From assembly GCF_001704415.2 (NCBI RefSeq), contig NW_017189807.1:1-64000 (forward strand): a stretch of 64,000 bases of DNA, written 5' to 3'. Every line of letters begins with the position of its first letter. Within the stretch, counting starts at the first letter, position 1. The DNA comes from Capra hircus (taxonomy: Eukaryota; Chordata; Mammalia; Artiodactyla; Bovidae). Below, in pieces: positions 10,908 to 22,620 of this stretch. The translations under genes and the position numbers were made by a program. The notes under the pieces are model-generated. The model was not told where the DNA came from. It made no database searches and saw only the letters and a program-made list of their open reading frames with translations.

Positions 10908-11870
10908 ATGGCTTGGCATCAGATGCGTGGTCAACACTGTAACACCTTCAATAAGTCCCTCGGTTGGGAGGTTGCACAGGTCTCCAGGGCACTGAAGGAG
11001 ACCAATATACCCTCCCAATTTCTAATGCCTGGTGATTTCCCCAGTACTCCTGAGAGTTGTCAGAATTTTTACTCCTCTGTTGCCACCACCGCCACCTTAT
11101 TGATCAAATCAGATGAGTTTTTCACTAGGCAAAATGTAGATTATAGTCTAAGCACCTCACAGGCTATGTCATACCCTGTGAGTATGCCCAGACATCCTCT
11201 AAATGAAGAAGTGGCTTTGTTGGTGAATTTCTTGCTGCTCAAGTATCAAATGAAACAGCCAGTAACAAAAGCTGATATGATGAAGGTTTTCATCTACAAG
11301 TGTGAAGTCCATTTCCCTGAGATCCTCCAGAGAGCCTCTGAGTGCATAGAAGTGCTCTTTGGCCTTGATCTGAAGGAAGTGGATCCCTTCAACCACTGCT
11401 ATGTCCTTTTCATTAAATTGGGCCTCACCTATGATGGCATGATGCACGGTGAAGCAGGCGTGCCCAAGACCGGCATCCTGATACTTATCCTGGGTGTGAT
11501 CTTCATGAAGGGCAACTGTGCCACCGAAGAAGAAGTCTTGGAGGTTCTGAATGTGACCAGGATATGTTCTGGAAGGAAGTACTTCTTCTTTGGGGAGCTC
11601 AAGCAGCTCATCAAAGATTTCGTGAGGGAAGGATACCTAGAGTTCCAGAAGGTGATCAACGCTGATCATTGGCAATCTGAGTTCCTGTGGGGCCCCAGAG
11701 CTTATGCTGAAACCACGAAGATGAAGATCCTGGAGTTTCTGGCCAAGGTTAATGGGACTGACCCAAGTTCTTTCCCATCTCAGTATGAGGAGGCTTTGCA
11801 AGATGAAAAAGAGAAAGCTCAGGCCAGAATTTCAGCCAATTGTCTCTGCCGCTACAGATTCTTGTATTGA
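10908..11870 (+). CDS. MAGEB16: MAGE-B family protein, MAGEB16-like
   Basis: The gene encodes a 320-residue melanoma-antigen family protein. MAGE proteins bind RING E3 ubiquitin ligases through their MAGE homology domain (MHD) and are mostly expressed in germ cells and tumours. The MHD spans about residues 100-281: LVNFLLLKYQMKQPVTKADM opens it, LGVIFMKGNCATEEEVLEVL is in the middle, and FLWGPRAYAETTKMKILEFL closes it. The N-terminal half is divergent but keeps a WEVAQVSRALKE stretch, a FYSS motif and HCY.LFIKLGLTYDGM in the domain, features I associate with MAGEB16 rather than MAGEB1-B4. The open frame extends upstream to a GTG at 10,851, but that is the splice acceptor edge; the ATG at 10,908 has G at -3 and +4. 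The whole coding region sits in one exon, as is usual in MAGE genes. No stop or frameshift is seen. The LIKDFV segment looks one residue shorter than the usual LITKDFV. The paralogue assignment is from memory of motifs, so the symbol is less certain than the family. Confidence 0.8.
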   Translation: MAWHQMRGQHCNTFNKSLGWEVAQVSRALKETNIPSQFLMPGDFPSTPESCQNFYSSVATTATLLIKSDEFFTRQNVDYSLSTSQAMSYPVSMPRHPLNEEVALLVNFLLLKYQMKQPVTKADMMKVFIYKCEVHFPEILQRASECIEVLFGLDLKEVDPFNHCYVLFIKLGLTYDGMMHGEAGVPKTGILILILGVIFMKGNCATEEEVLEVLNVTRICSGRKYFFFGELKQLIKDFVREGYLEFQKVINADHWQSEFLWGPRAYAETTKMKILEFLAKVNGTDPSSFPSQYEEALQDEKEKAQARISANCLCRYRFLY

Positions 11871-12363
11871 GACTGGCAGCTTCTTCCTCAACTAGGGGAG
11901 TCAGGGATAGTTTCTTCATGCATTGTTCAAAGAGGCAGTTAGTGTTCATAGAATTTAGGTCTGAGGTGGGACTGAAAAGAAGATAGTATGCATGCCTATG
12001 TGTCACCATTTTGTATATGTAACTCAAGAATTTTTTCTGTGTATTATTCAAATATTGTTTCTTTTAATATATATTTAGCTGTCTTTAAAATCGTCAAGTT
12101 TGTGAATAATGTTGGTTACAGACTTAATCTTACAATGAGATTTAATAGTAAGAATTTTATAAAACATTGTAAAACCATCTGTCATCTGGAACAATATAAC
12201 ATGGCATTACTATAGGCATTTACTGGAAATGTGAAGGAAATCAGTATTAAAATAGTTGAGTTCAAGAAACAGAACATGTAAAAGAATTTCAGTCCATGGC
12301 CCTCATATCTTTTATTAAATGAAAAATGCTTGAATTTGCTAACATGCTTATGAAATTATAAGA

Positions 12364-12369
12364 AATAAA
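12364..12369 (+). promoter_or_regulatory. Polyadenylation signal of the MAGE gene
   Basis: AATAAA lies 494 bp after the stop codon, followed by a TG/T-rich stretch (gtttgtttttatttc at about 12,399). It is the first canonical signal downstream in the sense strand and would give a 3' UTR of roughly 0.5 kb. Confidence 0.6.
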
Positions 12370-12399
12370 GTTCAATCAATTAGATCCCATTCTCACTGT

Positions 12400-13397
12400 T
12401 TGTTTTTATTTCTTAACTTTTATTGAACGTTTGCTCTTTGGAAATCACCATGTTAATACTGGAGATAGTAGGATAAATAAGATCTAAAACTTGCTCTTAT
12501 AATTTTTACTTCTAAGATTGACAGTCCAATAATAATAATGGTGGAATGTCTCATAATATCTAACAGGCGAGCAAAAGGAGTTAGCAGGAGTTTGAAGTAT
12601 TCCATGTGAGGCTGTCAAGTGTAAATGCTCTGGGACAAGGAAATTTAGGGTTTGGGGAAGATGGAATTCATTCTATGAGAGTTCATTTTAAGTTAAAATT
12701 GGATATGTAGGAAGATGGACTGATAGAGTTGTAATCAGTGATCAGACCTCCAGATGGTGTGTCTCAGGGTTGAGACTCAAAAGGCAGGAGTGGAAAACTG
12801 TTCCTTGCAGTTACTGTGGGGTCATGGTAGAAAGAGAAATCTTTACTGGGGTAGGAATGGAAGTTTTTTCTAATCTTGTCCCTGTGCCAGTTAACATAAT
12901 TCACAAAGTAAGTCTTATACATATTGTCTTAAAGGGATTTTTAAGAGATAGCAATGAAGCTTTCTCTAGGTGAGAAACCACTGGGTTGGCAAATGTTGCC
13001 CTGGACTGGGAGAGCCAGAGACTACTCCGTTTAAGGGATATTTAAATAGATTATTTTCAGTGTAAGTTTGCATAGTCTGAAAAATGCTTATGTTTTGATA
13101 AATGTGAAATTAATGAAGATAAGGGTGATTTGAATGGGGGGGGGAAAAAACTAAGGGGATCCACCCTCTGTCTCTTGATTCATTTCTGTTCTCACTGCTT
13201 CCTAATGCCTCTTGGGATAAAAAGGGCCTGGAATCCAAAGTACTAAAAGCACATGTAAAGAAGAAAGGTGAAAATGATAATGAAATGCAATTTGGAGATT
13301 GTCTAAGGGCATCATTTACCTAGAATATTGCTAGCACTAACCCTGGGGTTCCTTGAGAGCTGACTTTGCCCAGGGGATAGCATTTCCATCTTTTGTG
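12400..13397. other. Gene 3' flank, no recognised feature
   Basis: Mixed AT-rich sequence without a recognisable gene or named repeat. A run of nine or more G near 13,137 precedes an A run. Confidence 0.35.
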
Positions 13398-13894
13398 TGT
13401 AGGGTTCAGAATATATCACCCCAGAATATGCCACTTTGGAATATGAATTATTTTGAATTAAAGGTACTTGAGAAACTGTGCAAGAGGGACACTGTGACCC
13501 TCCTTTGTCCCTCTGAAAGTAGGAGATAGGTCTCCACTGTGAGAGGTACTCTCCCTGTACCAGGAAGGTAGAAGGCATTTTTATAAGAAGAAAAAAGGAA
13601 TTGAGAGCCAAGGAGATGATGTAAAGAAATCTTGTTACTCCTTCACCATTTATTGCCTCTAGCCCAAACCCTTCTGCCTTGTCAATTCTTTACAAATTTA
13701 TTGTTTGTGTAAAATTTAACCAAAGTTTCCTGATTTGATCACTCCTTTGAGTCTCAAGTCTTTGTGGGGCCCCTGTAACTACATATACATGTAATTAAAT
13801 TTGTTTTCTCCCTATTAATCTGTCTTTTTAGTACAAAGGATTCTCAGCCAAGAACCTAGAAGGGTAGACGGAAGATTATTTTTATTCCCCTACA
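13398..13894 (+). repeat. ERVL-like solo LTR
   Basis: It starts TGTAGGGTTCAGAATATATC with gaatatgccactttgg close by, carries ctattaatctgtctttttag and aagaacctagaagggtag near the end, and finishes attcccctaca. The copies at 44,252-44,703 and 62,085-62,645 share this layout. No viral interior adjoins it. Confidence 0.65.
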
Positions 13895-14231
13895 TGTGCA
13901 TTATAGCACCCTTCCCCTGGGTCTACTGTAGTGTGCCCTCATGTCCAAATTGGAGCCTTAACCTGCTTACCAGCTCTTCTCTGTATCCTCCTCTGTAGCC
14001 TGCACCTTCTCCCAGTACAACAGCCCAGAATCACCTGCCCTTCCTTTGACTTAAGAGTATTCCAATTCCCTGGCAGTCCCATTCCTCACCATGGAATCCC
14101 TGTTAGCAGTATACTATTCCATGTGTAAGGTCATTTTGACAGTGAAATTTAGACCTGATCATCACCACTGGGCATCTTCATCACATTCTCAAAATGGTTT
14201 CCAGATAATCTGGTGAGTAAAGACTGATTTG

Positions 14232-14444
14232 TGGGCTTCCCTGGTGGCTCAATGTCAAAAAATCTGCCTGCCAATGCAGGAGACACAAGCTTGTATTCCT
14301 GGGTCAGGAAGATCCCCTGGAGAGCGAAATGGCAACCCACTCCAGTATTCTTGCCTGGGGAATCCCATGGACAGAGGAGCCTGGTGGGCTACATTTCATG
14401 GGGTCGCAAAGGTTCAGACAAGACCTAGTGATTAAACAAACGAC
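14232..14444 (+). mobile_element. Bov-tA SINE
   Basis: Complete sense SINE from gggcttccctggtggctcaa to the caagacctagtgattaaac tail. Flanks aaagactgatttg and aaagtctaatttg form a 13-bp target duplication with two mismatches. Confidence 0.9.
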
Positions 14445-14459
14445 AAAGTCTAATTTGGC

Positions 14460-15045
14460 AAAGAATCCACTAGTTTTGGTACTATATCTCTAAGAGATGA
14501 GATTTTGGTACTTTCAGTAGAATTTTAATGGTATCTCTTATTTGAGAATAGGGGGAAAACCCCATTTCTTTGATGAGAGTTAATTTTAAGTTAAATGTGG
14601 ATGTAAGACAAAATGGGGCTAAGGGAGTAAGAGGGTTATAAGGCTATTGGACATATAAATTGATATATGAGCTTACCTTGGTGGTTAAAAACCAAAACCT
14701 TTCCTATAAGTGATAAATGGGGAAAGACTCAGAAATAAGTAAGCAAACATCTACAGTATCTAAATTTCTGTAAACTCTGGACTCCTCCTGGGAGGTAGAA
14801 TATGGTTCCTTAGTATTACATTTGGATGATAGATAAATACATATATTATGTATTTCTATTATATAGAAGATGAATAGATAATATAGATAGTGGGAGAGAG
14901 TCTTGGTTTTCAATATGTATAACTGCACCTGTGCAGTTGTCCAGGTATTTTCAGTCACATAGCAAATTGTAGAGAATCACAAGTTAAAGTTTGGTCAGTG
15001 CATCAGTAGGAAGGAGAAAATTCTCAGTATACTATGATCATGGTG
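14460..15045. other. No recognised feature
   Basis: AT-rich sequence. Nothing is recognised apart from a short SINE-head-like phrase near 14,670 (gagcttaccttggtggtta). Confidence 0.3.
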
Positions 15046-15259
15046 AAAGAAAGTGAAAGTGAAGTCGCTCAGTCGTGTCCGACTCTTTGCAACCCCATGG
15101 ACTGTATCCTACCAGGCTCTTCTGTCCATGGGATTTTCCAGGCAATAGTACTGGAGTGGATTGCCATTTCCTTCTCCAGGGGATCTTCCCAACCCAGGGA
15201 TTGAACCCTGGTCTCCCGCGTTGTAGACAGATGCTTTACTGTCTGAGCCACCAGGGAAG
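15046..15259 (-). mobile_element. Bov-tA SINE, antisense
   Basis: Starts gaaagtgaagtcgctcagtc and ends gtctgagccaccagggaagg, the reverse complement of a full Bov-tA unit. A gatcat direct repeat flanks it. Confidence 0.9.
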
Positions 15260-15500
15260 GATCATAGTGGTTATTGAAAAAAACAGTGCAGAACAATACT
15301 TTTGAGTGAAGTATAGGAAGCCCTTCCTGCAGAGATTTACAAAGTCTTTTTGAAACGTGTATGTGACCCTTTATTGGAAAGCACCTGTTACATAGAAAGA
15401 TCACATATAATTGGAGAACTGCAATGGACATTTGGCTTCCTCAGAAACTTCATCAGCAAATGAAGAGGATCGTTGACATAAATTCTAGTAGTTGCTCTCT

Positions 15501-15640
15501 ACTGCTGCTGCTGCTGCTAAGTTGCTTCAGTCGTGTCTGACTCTGTGTGACCCCATAGACAGCAGCCCACCAGACTCCCCCGTCCCTGGGATTCTCCAGG
15601 CAAGAGTACTGGAGTGGGGTGCCATTGCCTTCTCCACTAC
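15501..15640 (-). mobile_element. BOV-A2-type SINE fragment with (CTG)n, antisense
   Basis: A short CTG run is followed by ctaagttgcttcagtcgtg and the SINE body to gccattgccttctcca. It is the second of several SINE tails in the window bearing a CTG/CAG microsatellite. Confidence 0.85.
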
Positions 15641-15659
15641 TACTGCTACTGGGCACCTA

Positions 15660-16395
15660 CTGTGTAACAGCATATGAAATAGGCTACAAGTGCTCATCCA
15701 TAACTTGACTTCTTTCCTGGCTTCATGGGAAGACTACATTGCCCAGTTTGCTTGTTCTTAGAAAGGATCACGTGACTAGCCCCTCTAGTTCTCAAAACAT
15801 TTGAGAACCAGTATACCACTAAAATGATTCCTCGTCCATCCACTAGTAAACATGGGGACCTTATGTTAAGATGTGGAAATACGAGATGGAGGCAGCCTAA
15901 ATCTCTGGGTTACCTGATAGCGAAAATTCCTTACCAAATCAATCAGGTTTTATATGCATAAGAAATAAACTCATTATATTAAGATATTCAGATTTCAGCA
16001 GTTGCCTATTTCATCAGCTAGCAGAAATTTTATCTGATCGTGCACAACTACTATTTCTGTTGTTAGACTTAAATATTTTAATAATAAAACTAATCATGTA
16101 TTCTTGGTGCAAAAATTCTAGATATAGGCAAATAAATCATAATCTCTATCTTTATAATATTCCTTCATAATGCAGCCACATTCTTAGAGGTAGCTACAAT
16201 TAATAATCTAATATATTATTTCAAAGCTAATTCTAAGCTTTCTCATATATAAATGTATTATAAAAATATTTTGCTATTTTAAAACATAATGGATAGTGAT
16301 ACACATAATATTCTGCTATATATCTTTCCCACTTAACATGAATACAGGATTTCTTCATGACAACACATATAGATTGTCTTAACTTTTATAACTGT
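15660..16395. other. No recognised feature
   Basis: AT-rich unassigned sequence. No gene-like frame or clear repeat is seen. Confidence 0.3.
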
Positions 16396-16409
16396 CCCCA
16401 TAGCATGTA

Positions 16410-16536
16410 TTGAGGAGGCCATGGCAACCCACTTCGGTATTCTTGTGTGGAGAATTCCATGGACAGAGGATCCTGGTGGGTTACAATCCATAGGGTTGCA
16501 CAGAGTCAGACAAGACTGAGTGACTAAACACAAGCA
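16410..16536 (+). mobile_element. SINE 3'-half with 12-bp target duplication
   Basis: 5'-truncated Bov-tA body and tail (catggcaacccacttcggta to gactgagtgactaaacacaa). The direct repeat ccatagcatgta lies at 16,398-16,409 and 16,537-16,548, so this is a genuine truncated insertion. Confidence 0.9.
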
Positions 16537-16548
16537 CCATAGCATGTA

Positions 16549-17726
16549 CTGGCATATTTTACCATCTCCCCGGACAGACATATTATTTGTTTCCCATTTG
16601 TTACTGTGACTTATAGAACTGGAAGATTTAGAACATGACTTCTTGAGCTAAAGTCTACTGTTCTGATAGCAAGGTAGAAATTGGGTTACAGTGGATAGTG
16701 TGTGGAGATTGTAAATTTTTATAAATATTGCAGAAATTTCTTCCTCCAAATAATCTAGCAACAGATTAATGTATGTGATTACCATAAACACTATACTTAA
16801 ATTACTTTATAAGTCAAAAGTGCTTAATTTGAAAAGCAAAGATTTGATCAAAATAACCAGTTGACAGGGGATAGGGACAGACAGGACATTTACACTTAGT
16901 GAAGGATGATTCAGGGAAAGAGCAATGAAAGAGACAACATATAGATCCAAGTCCAGAGAGCCCAGAGCAGGCCGATAGTCAAAGTTCTGAATACAGGTGT
17001 AGACTGGAGAAAGAACCAGGAGAGGAAGTTGTGAATCTGGGTGGAGAGTCCAAGAGAACTCACATGAATAGACTGGGAAAAAATCTCTGAATCACCACTA
17101 GTGGCTGGAAATTATATGACTGAATGGGGAGTTCTACTGATGAAAGTATCAGAATTATCTACCATCCTGTGAAATTCCCCCACCTTCTGTTGTGTCAAAC
17201 ATAGCTGTCTTTCCTGCATCATCTAACAGGGTTACAGGTGGATTCTGGGAAAGCTACCTGTCTTGACTACTTTGGTGATCCACTGCACCTTTGCCAGTGT
17301 ATCAAGCTGACATCTGTCTTGATTCCTGCTGGCAATAGGTATTTTGTTTTCTGTGTACAGTGAACCCTCTCCACTGAGGTTGGGGCTACATAAATGTTAA
17401 TGAATGATGACGGACAGTTGAGTTAGGCCAGAAGTACCAGTGAGCAGTGGAAGGCACCATGCAACTGCAAGGAGGAGGAAATTTGGAGGGAGACATCCTA
17501 GTACTTGTTTCCTCAGTTTCGCTTCAGATAAAGCACAGGTGTGGACATGTCTCCTGAAATAATCCAGATGGTGTCCCTAACACAGACTGCTTCTTATTTT
17601 TCTGAGTTTGTGGCACACCAGAGAGTGGGTATCTTCTGACTATAGTCAGTGGTCATATTACCAACAGGTACTGCCTAGGGGACAGGGTTAACCTGAGGTT
17701 CAGAGATTTGCAGATTGGATTCAGAG
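16549..17726. other. No recognised feature
   Basis: Left flank of the provirus. No gene is recognised. Parts resemble degenerate old repeat sequence, but I cannot name a family. Confidence 0.3.
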
Positions 17727-17732
17727 CCTGTG

Positions 17733-18144
17733 TGTTGGGGATTATGAGTGAAATGACACAGAACAAGACACACGAGACAGACCATACACACACACACACA
17801 CACTCCGGCCAGAGGAACAGAACTGGGCAGAAAAGTAATTGCCGTTTATTATAAAAGCCCCCTAGGCAGAATTCCAGACTGCATGAATAAGCCTTTTCAG
17901 CACAGCACAGGTGCATACATGTTATCGTATAGCAAAGGGGAGTGAAATCCCTGTCTACTGCAGAGTCTGCCCAAAGCCCTCATCTCCTTCTTATCTCAAG
18001 AAGGGAATGCTCCCTCGTTTGCAAGGGACCATTAAACTCAAGGCTGTGTCCAGACTCTGGCTGAACGCCTCGTTTGCAAGGACGCTCAGCCTGAGCAGAG
18101 AGACCTGTTTGCAGGCACATCTCTGCTACCCTATTAACCCTTCA
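17733..18144 (-). repeat. 3' LTR of the provirus
   Basis: 412 bp. In provirus orientation it begins TGAAGGGTTAATAGGG and ends CCCCAACA. A CA microsatellite near its U5 end is longer than in the other LTR. The TTTATAATAAACGG segment (plus-strand 17,843-17,857) contains both a TATA-like and an AATAAA motif. The env reading frame runs about 19 bp into it. Confidence 0.95.
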
Positions 18145-20087
18145 TCTCCCCCTTTTTTATTTGCTTTTATAAATTGTAGCATGGTCTGGGTCTTCTCTGC
18201 TTCGTGCTTTAGTTGTTTCCCTTTCCGCCATCGCCGGAAGACTAGAAAAGCAACACAACATAAAAGTAATATAAACACAGTGTTCCCAAAAGTAGTCCCA
18301 ATTAGTGAGGATACATGCCCTAATGGATTTAAGTTATTCATTCCCTCTTGAAGACTTTTCAGCAAATCAGACCCCGTAATGTCAGGTAAAGTCCTGCTAA
18401 AAGTAGACAAAATTTGTCGTTCCAGATCCATAATCTCCATAGTGAGATTTTGATGCCCAGTCAAGGATCATTTTACTTTATCCCATCCTTCACTCATGTT
18501 AAATGGTACAGGTGTTATACAAAACTGAGAAGAATTCCAATCATATTTCAACACACTTCATGTAGATAAAACAGCCAATTGATCCCCAAGCCAGGAAATG
18601 GTGTGTTGAAGATTGAGCACGTCGGTAGCAAGTTGGGCATCCAAATCTTGCTGTTGTTGCCATAACAAATGAGAGTCTTTATGCCAGTCCCGAATAAAAT
18701 CAGCTGTTTGAATTCCTTGGTGTAACGCAAGACCTGCCACTGCTGCTGACCGCAGTTACTGACACGACTGCTAGAATCAAAGCAATGACCATACCAAGCA
18801 TACGTCAAGATTGGTGTAGCAAAGTCTGTACAGCGGTTACTAGATGAGAAACAGCAAAAGAATCTGACCACGGGCAAGTCAGATTTATAGGTAACCATAC
18901 TTCTGTCCGAGCCTTAACAATTACTAGCGAGAAATTGGAGTTATAGGCTCGTCTTTCAAATTCTTCCCACCAAGACTGATTTACACATTGAGTTAGATTA
19001 CAGTAGTCACGTGACACAGACCCCACAGTATCATTCCAGGTCCAATTCCCATATAACAATGCAAAAGGATATTTTACACATGCCATTGCAGAATAAGATT
19101 TATTAACATGTAAATTAACATGGAATGGACCCGAAGAGTCACCACTGTCCAAAGTATAGTTTCCTGACCAGATAGTGAGATTATCAGAAACTGCCCATAG
19201 TTTCCAAATATCTCCTTGAATGTGCGGATATCCTTGCAATTGTAATTGAGGAGGGACAAGTGCAAATCGCTGCCATTTAACTGTTTCATTACTATTGCCC
19301 ATCAAAGTGCTATTTGCATGATGCCACCTAAGAGATTTATTTGACCATTTTTCTAAGAATTGCCCATGATCTGGACTCCAATCTACAATGATGGCCCCAG
19401 AATAATTCATGACTTTAAAGGGTCGATGACCTTGGCAAAGTTCCCACTCCAGAGATTCTAGAGAAGGAACAAAAAAGTTAACAGGACATAGTGACATGTG
19501 TTTTCCATTATGAATGTCTATCAGTTCTGTGGAGGTGCTAAATCCCCTGATGGAAACAAGCACAGTAAAAGTAGCAAAATGGTAATTATTATATTTTACC
19601 CCCATGTATTATAAGAATGATGAGGATGTTCCTTGGTGGACAGACAAAAGGGGTGTCCCCCTATACATGAAGGAATACCTTCCACTGCAACGGTCAAATT
19701 ACTAATATTATATTGTTGTTTATGATGAGATAGTTGTTCTATTCCCCCGCAAGCTGGCGGGGGAAAAAAGGCAGTCTCATTAGTGCATACCTGCACTTCT
19801 GGTTCCCCCCAGGAAACTGCTCTTACTAATGGGGGATTCGGTACATATGCCCAATATGTATGATTACTTGCCAATACACCGATTACCTGACATGTCACCA
19901 CCGCCATCATGGCAGTCAAAAGATTGGTAGGATTCAGAGGTTGCCCCACCTTCATTAACGTTTTCTCTGCTTCCTGGGTTAACCTCTTCATTTGACCCCA
20001 TGTAGGAGGTGTTGCTTCCCTTGTACAGGAAGTAAGGCTTCTCTGTATAGTAAGCTCTTTGAATTTTTGAACAAAGGGATCAGCCAT
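18126..20087 (-). pseudogene. env: env remnant, class II
   Basis: The ATG at 20,085-20,087 overlaps the pol stop by a few bases. The leader and first surface part (to 19,596) contain a hydrophobic signal segment (NLLTAMMAVVTCQVIGVL) and a TYWAYVPNPPLVRAVSW stretch typical of HML-type envelopes. A frame change near 19,600 leads into the rest of the surface unit (to 18,808), rich in N-glycosylation sites. An in-frame TGA at 18,805-18,807 falls where the surface/transmembrane cleavage site is expected. The transmembrane subunit follows with a hydrophobic fusion-peptide-like stretch, another frame change near 18,745, TGA codons at 18,558-18,560 and 18,468-18,470, a heptad-like region and a membrane anchor (FILLLCCVAFLVF, about 18,237-18,281) with a basic tail. 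It is not functional as it stands. Confidence 0.9.
18145..18162 (-). other. Polypurine tract
   Basis: Directly before U3 in provirus orientation: AAAAAAGGGGGAGA then TGAAGGG. This primes plus-strand DNA synthesis in retroviruses, and its position against the LTR edge confirms the LTR start. Confidence 0.9.
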
Positions 20088-22620
20088 TGTTGATTTTGAT
20101 CAATCTTGCTGGGGTCCAAAACCTGTAATTATCAACAGAAATGAAAGCATACCCTCGTCCCAAATATATTAATGATGCTGGGATCCAACCTTTCTCTTTA
20201 TACCAAATAGGCATATTCAAGATCTTCTTATCCTCTTCTTTCCCTTGAAAATGCAACTCTGCTGCTGATAGATTTCCCTTGCTCCAAACATTCAAAAAAT
20301 TTAGGGTAAGTAAGGTTTTATTCAGAGTGTCTTTAGGTTTCATAAATCTCTCTTGTTCCCCCTTTTTTATTTTTTCAAGATAATCACGCAAGGTACGATT
20401 AGCTCTTTCAATGATAGCTTGCCCTTGACTATTATAAGGAATACCAAAAGTATGAGTTATATGGTATTGAGATAAAAAGTGAGCTAATTTTGCGGATTGG
20501 TAAGCCGGTGCATTATCAGTTTTCAATTCAATTGGTAATCCCATAACTGCAAAACAAGATAACAAATGAGTAATAACAGCGTCAGCCTTTTCAGAATGTA
20601 ATGCAGTGGCCCATTGAAAATGTGTGCAAGTATCTATAGTATGATGCACACATTTTTGTTGTCTGAAGGAAGAAATGTAAATTGCATCCATTTGCCATAT
20701 CTGATTTGCTTGTAGTCCTCTTACGTTGACACATGGTGGGGTAAATGGCATAGCAAACGGTGCACATATGGAACAAGAATGAACAATATTTTGAGCTTGT
20801 TTTCGAGTAGTAGCATGAGGTTTTTGTAACCCTTTGGAGTTGGTATGTTGTAAGAGATGTTCTTGCCTTGCTGCTTCTATAGGATAAAGTAAGGCATCAA
20901 TTGTAGCATTTCCAAATGATAAGGGTCCAGGAAGGGCAGAATGTGCACCGATGTGAGTAAAGAAAATTAACTCTGAACGCTGCAGGAGCAATTGTTGTAC
21001 TTGGTAAAACAATTTATCAATAACTGTTTTAAGAGTCAATGGAAGGGAGACATGGGGAAGCTGTAGGCAAGAGAGAACAGCCTATCGAGAATCTGAAACA
21101 ATGTTAACAGGAAGTTGGGGAAAATCTTGCAAAACTAAATAGATAGCCCACAATTCAGCAGGCTGTACAGAAGGAAATGAGTGGGGGAGAACCTTGGAAT
21201 TTTCTGGGGTCCAATATCCAGCAGTATTTTTATTTGCATCTGTAAAAATAATGGGTCCCTTAACTGGAACATCTGAAATTGGGGAATGAGATATCATAGT
21301 GTTAGTCCGGAGAAAATCAATTTAGATGATGGATAATGATTAGAAAACGAACCAGGATATGAGGCAAGAGAAATTTGCCAGTTTTCATTAAATTGAAAAC
21401 ATCGAGATATTTGAGTAGTTGTTAACTGAATAACAATCTGGTGTGGTTCATATCCTGATAATTGTAAAATACGATGGCGACCCTTCTGTATAAGGAAGGC
21501 TAATTTATCCATATATATAGTCAATTTTTTTGAAAAACTGTTAGTTAAGAAAACCCATTCTATTAATCCTTTTTCTTGAGCAATTACACCAGATGGGGAA
21601 TAGAGGGTATGAAATATTATGAAAGAAATAGGTTGAGATGCATGTAAGTAAGTCAAAAAGCCATCAGTTAGTTGTTGCTCATCAAATTGAAGTTCCTGTA
21701 AAGCCAATGGGGTTAAGGTCCAGGGGCTATCCAGAGCTGTATCTCCTTCTAAAGTAGAAAACAAATGTCGTAATTGATAAGTAGGAATCCCAAGTACCAG
21801 GCGTAGCCAATTAATATCTCCCAATAACTTTTGAAAATCATTTAAGGTTTTGAGATGGTCTCTTCTAATTTGCAACTTTTGGGGCCTAATTCTATGTTGT
21901 TCCAATATTGTCCCTAAATATGAAATAGGAAAGTCCTTTTGAATTTTTTCTGGGGCTATTTGCAAATTGTATAGTCTTAAAGCCTCCTGTACTTTTAAAA
22001 AGAATTCATCACGTTTAGCAATACTAGGAGCTGCCAATAGGAGATCATCCATATAATGATATAGAATATAATTGGGGTATTCTTGACGGAGGGATTGTAA
22101 AGAGCGAGCTACAAATTCTTGGCATAAGGTAGGACTATTTATCATTCCTTGTGGTAAGACTGTCCATTGATAACGCTTAAGAGGCTGAGCATGATTAAGA
22201 ACAGGAACTGTAAAAGCAAATTTATCTCTGTCTTGCAATTGTAGGGGAATGGTAAAAAAAAAACCAGTCTTTAAGATCTAACACTATTAAGGACCAATTC
22301 TGAGGAATAAGAGCTGGAGAGGGGAGTCCCAATTGCAAGGCTCCCATAGATTCAATACATTTATTAACTTCTCATAAATCAGTTAACATTCTCCATTTTC
22401 CAGATTTCTTTTTTTTATAACAAAAACAGAAGAATTCCAGGGAGAGGTAGAGGGCTCTATATGACCAAGTTGGAGTTGTTCTTGTATTAATTGTTCTAAT
22501 GCTTCAAACTTCATTTGTGGTAATGGCCACTGCTCAACCCATTTTGGAGTATTAGTTAACCATTTTAATGGGAGTGCTCAAGGAATTTGAGCAGTGGCTA
22601 CTAGTTTTCCGATGGAATGG
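20080..22620 (-). pseudogene. pol: pol remnant: reverse transcriptase, RNase H, integrase
   Basis: The reverse transcriptase has the YMDD catalytic motif at 22,044-22,055 inside a 314-codon open stretch (21,294-22,238). Its N-terminal part is broken by TGA codons at 22,578-22,580 and 22,372-22,374 and by length changes in homopolymers (T8 at 22,409-22,416 and A10 at 22,254-22,263 on the + strand). A frame change near 21,297 leads into RNase H (IIFTDAN, then AELWAI, then IVSDS), which ends in a TAG at 21,082-21,084. The integrase follows in the same frame: HHCC zinc site (two His four apart, 23 residues, then CSIC) and the DD35E triad in WQMDA, KTDNAPAY and AIIERAN with exactly 35 residues between the second D and E. 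The last 319 codons to the stop at 20,080 are open. The start boundary in the overlap with pro is approximate. Confidence 0.92.

Noticed and set aside
17911..18351. 146-residue + strand frame across the 3' LTR
   Set aside because: It is antisense to the LTR and env end; a matching start recurs in the other LTR at 25,394, so it reflects LTR sequence and not a gene.
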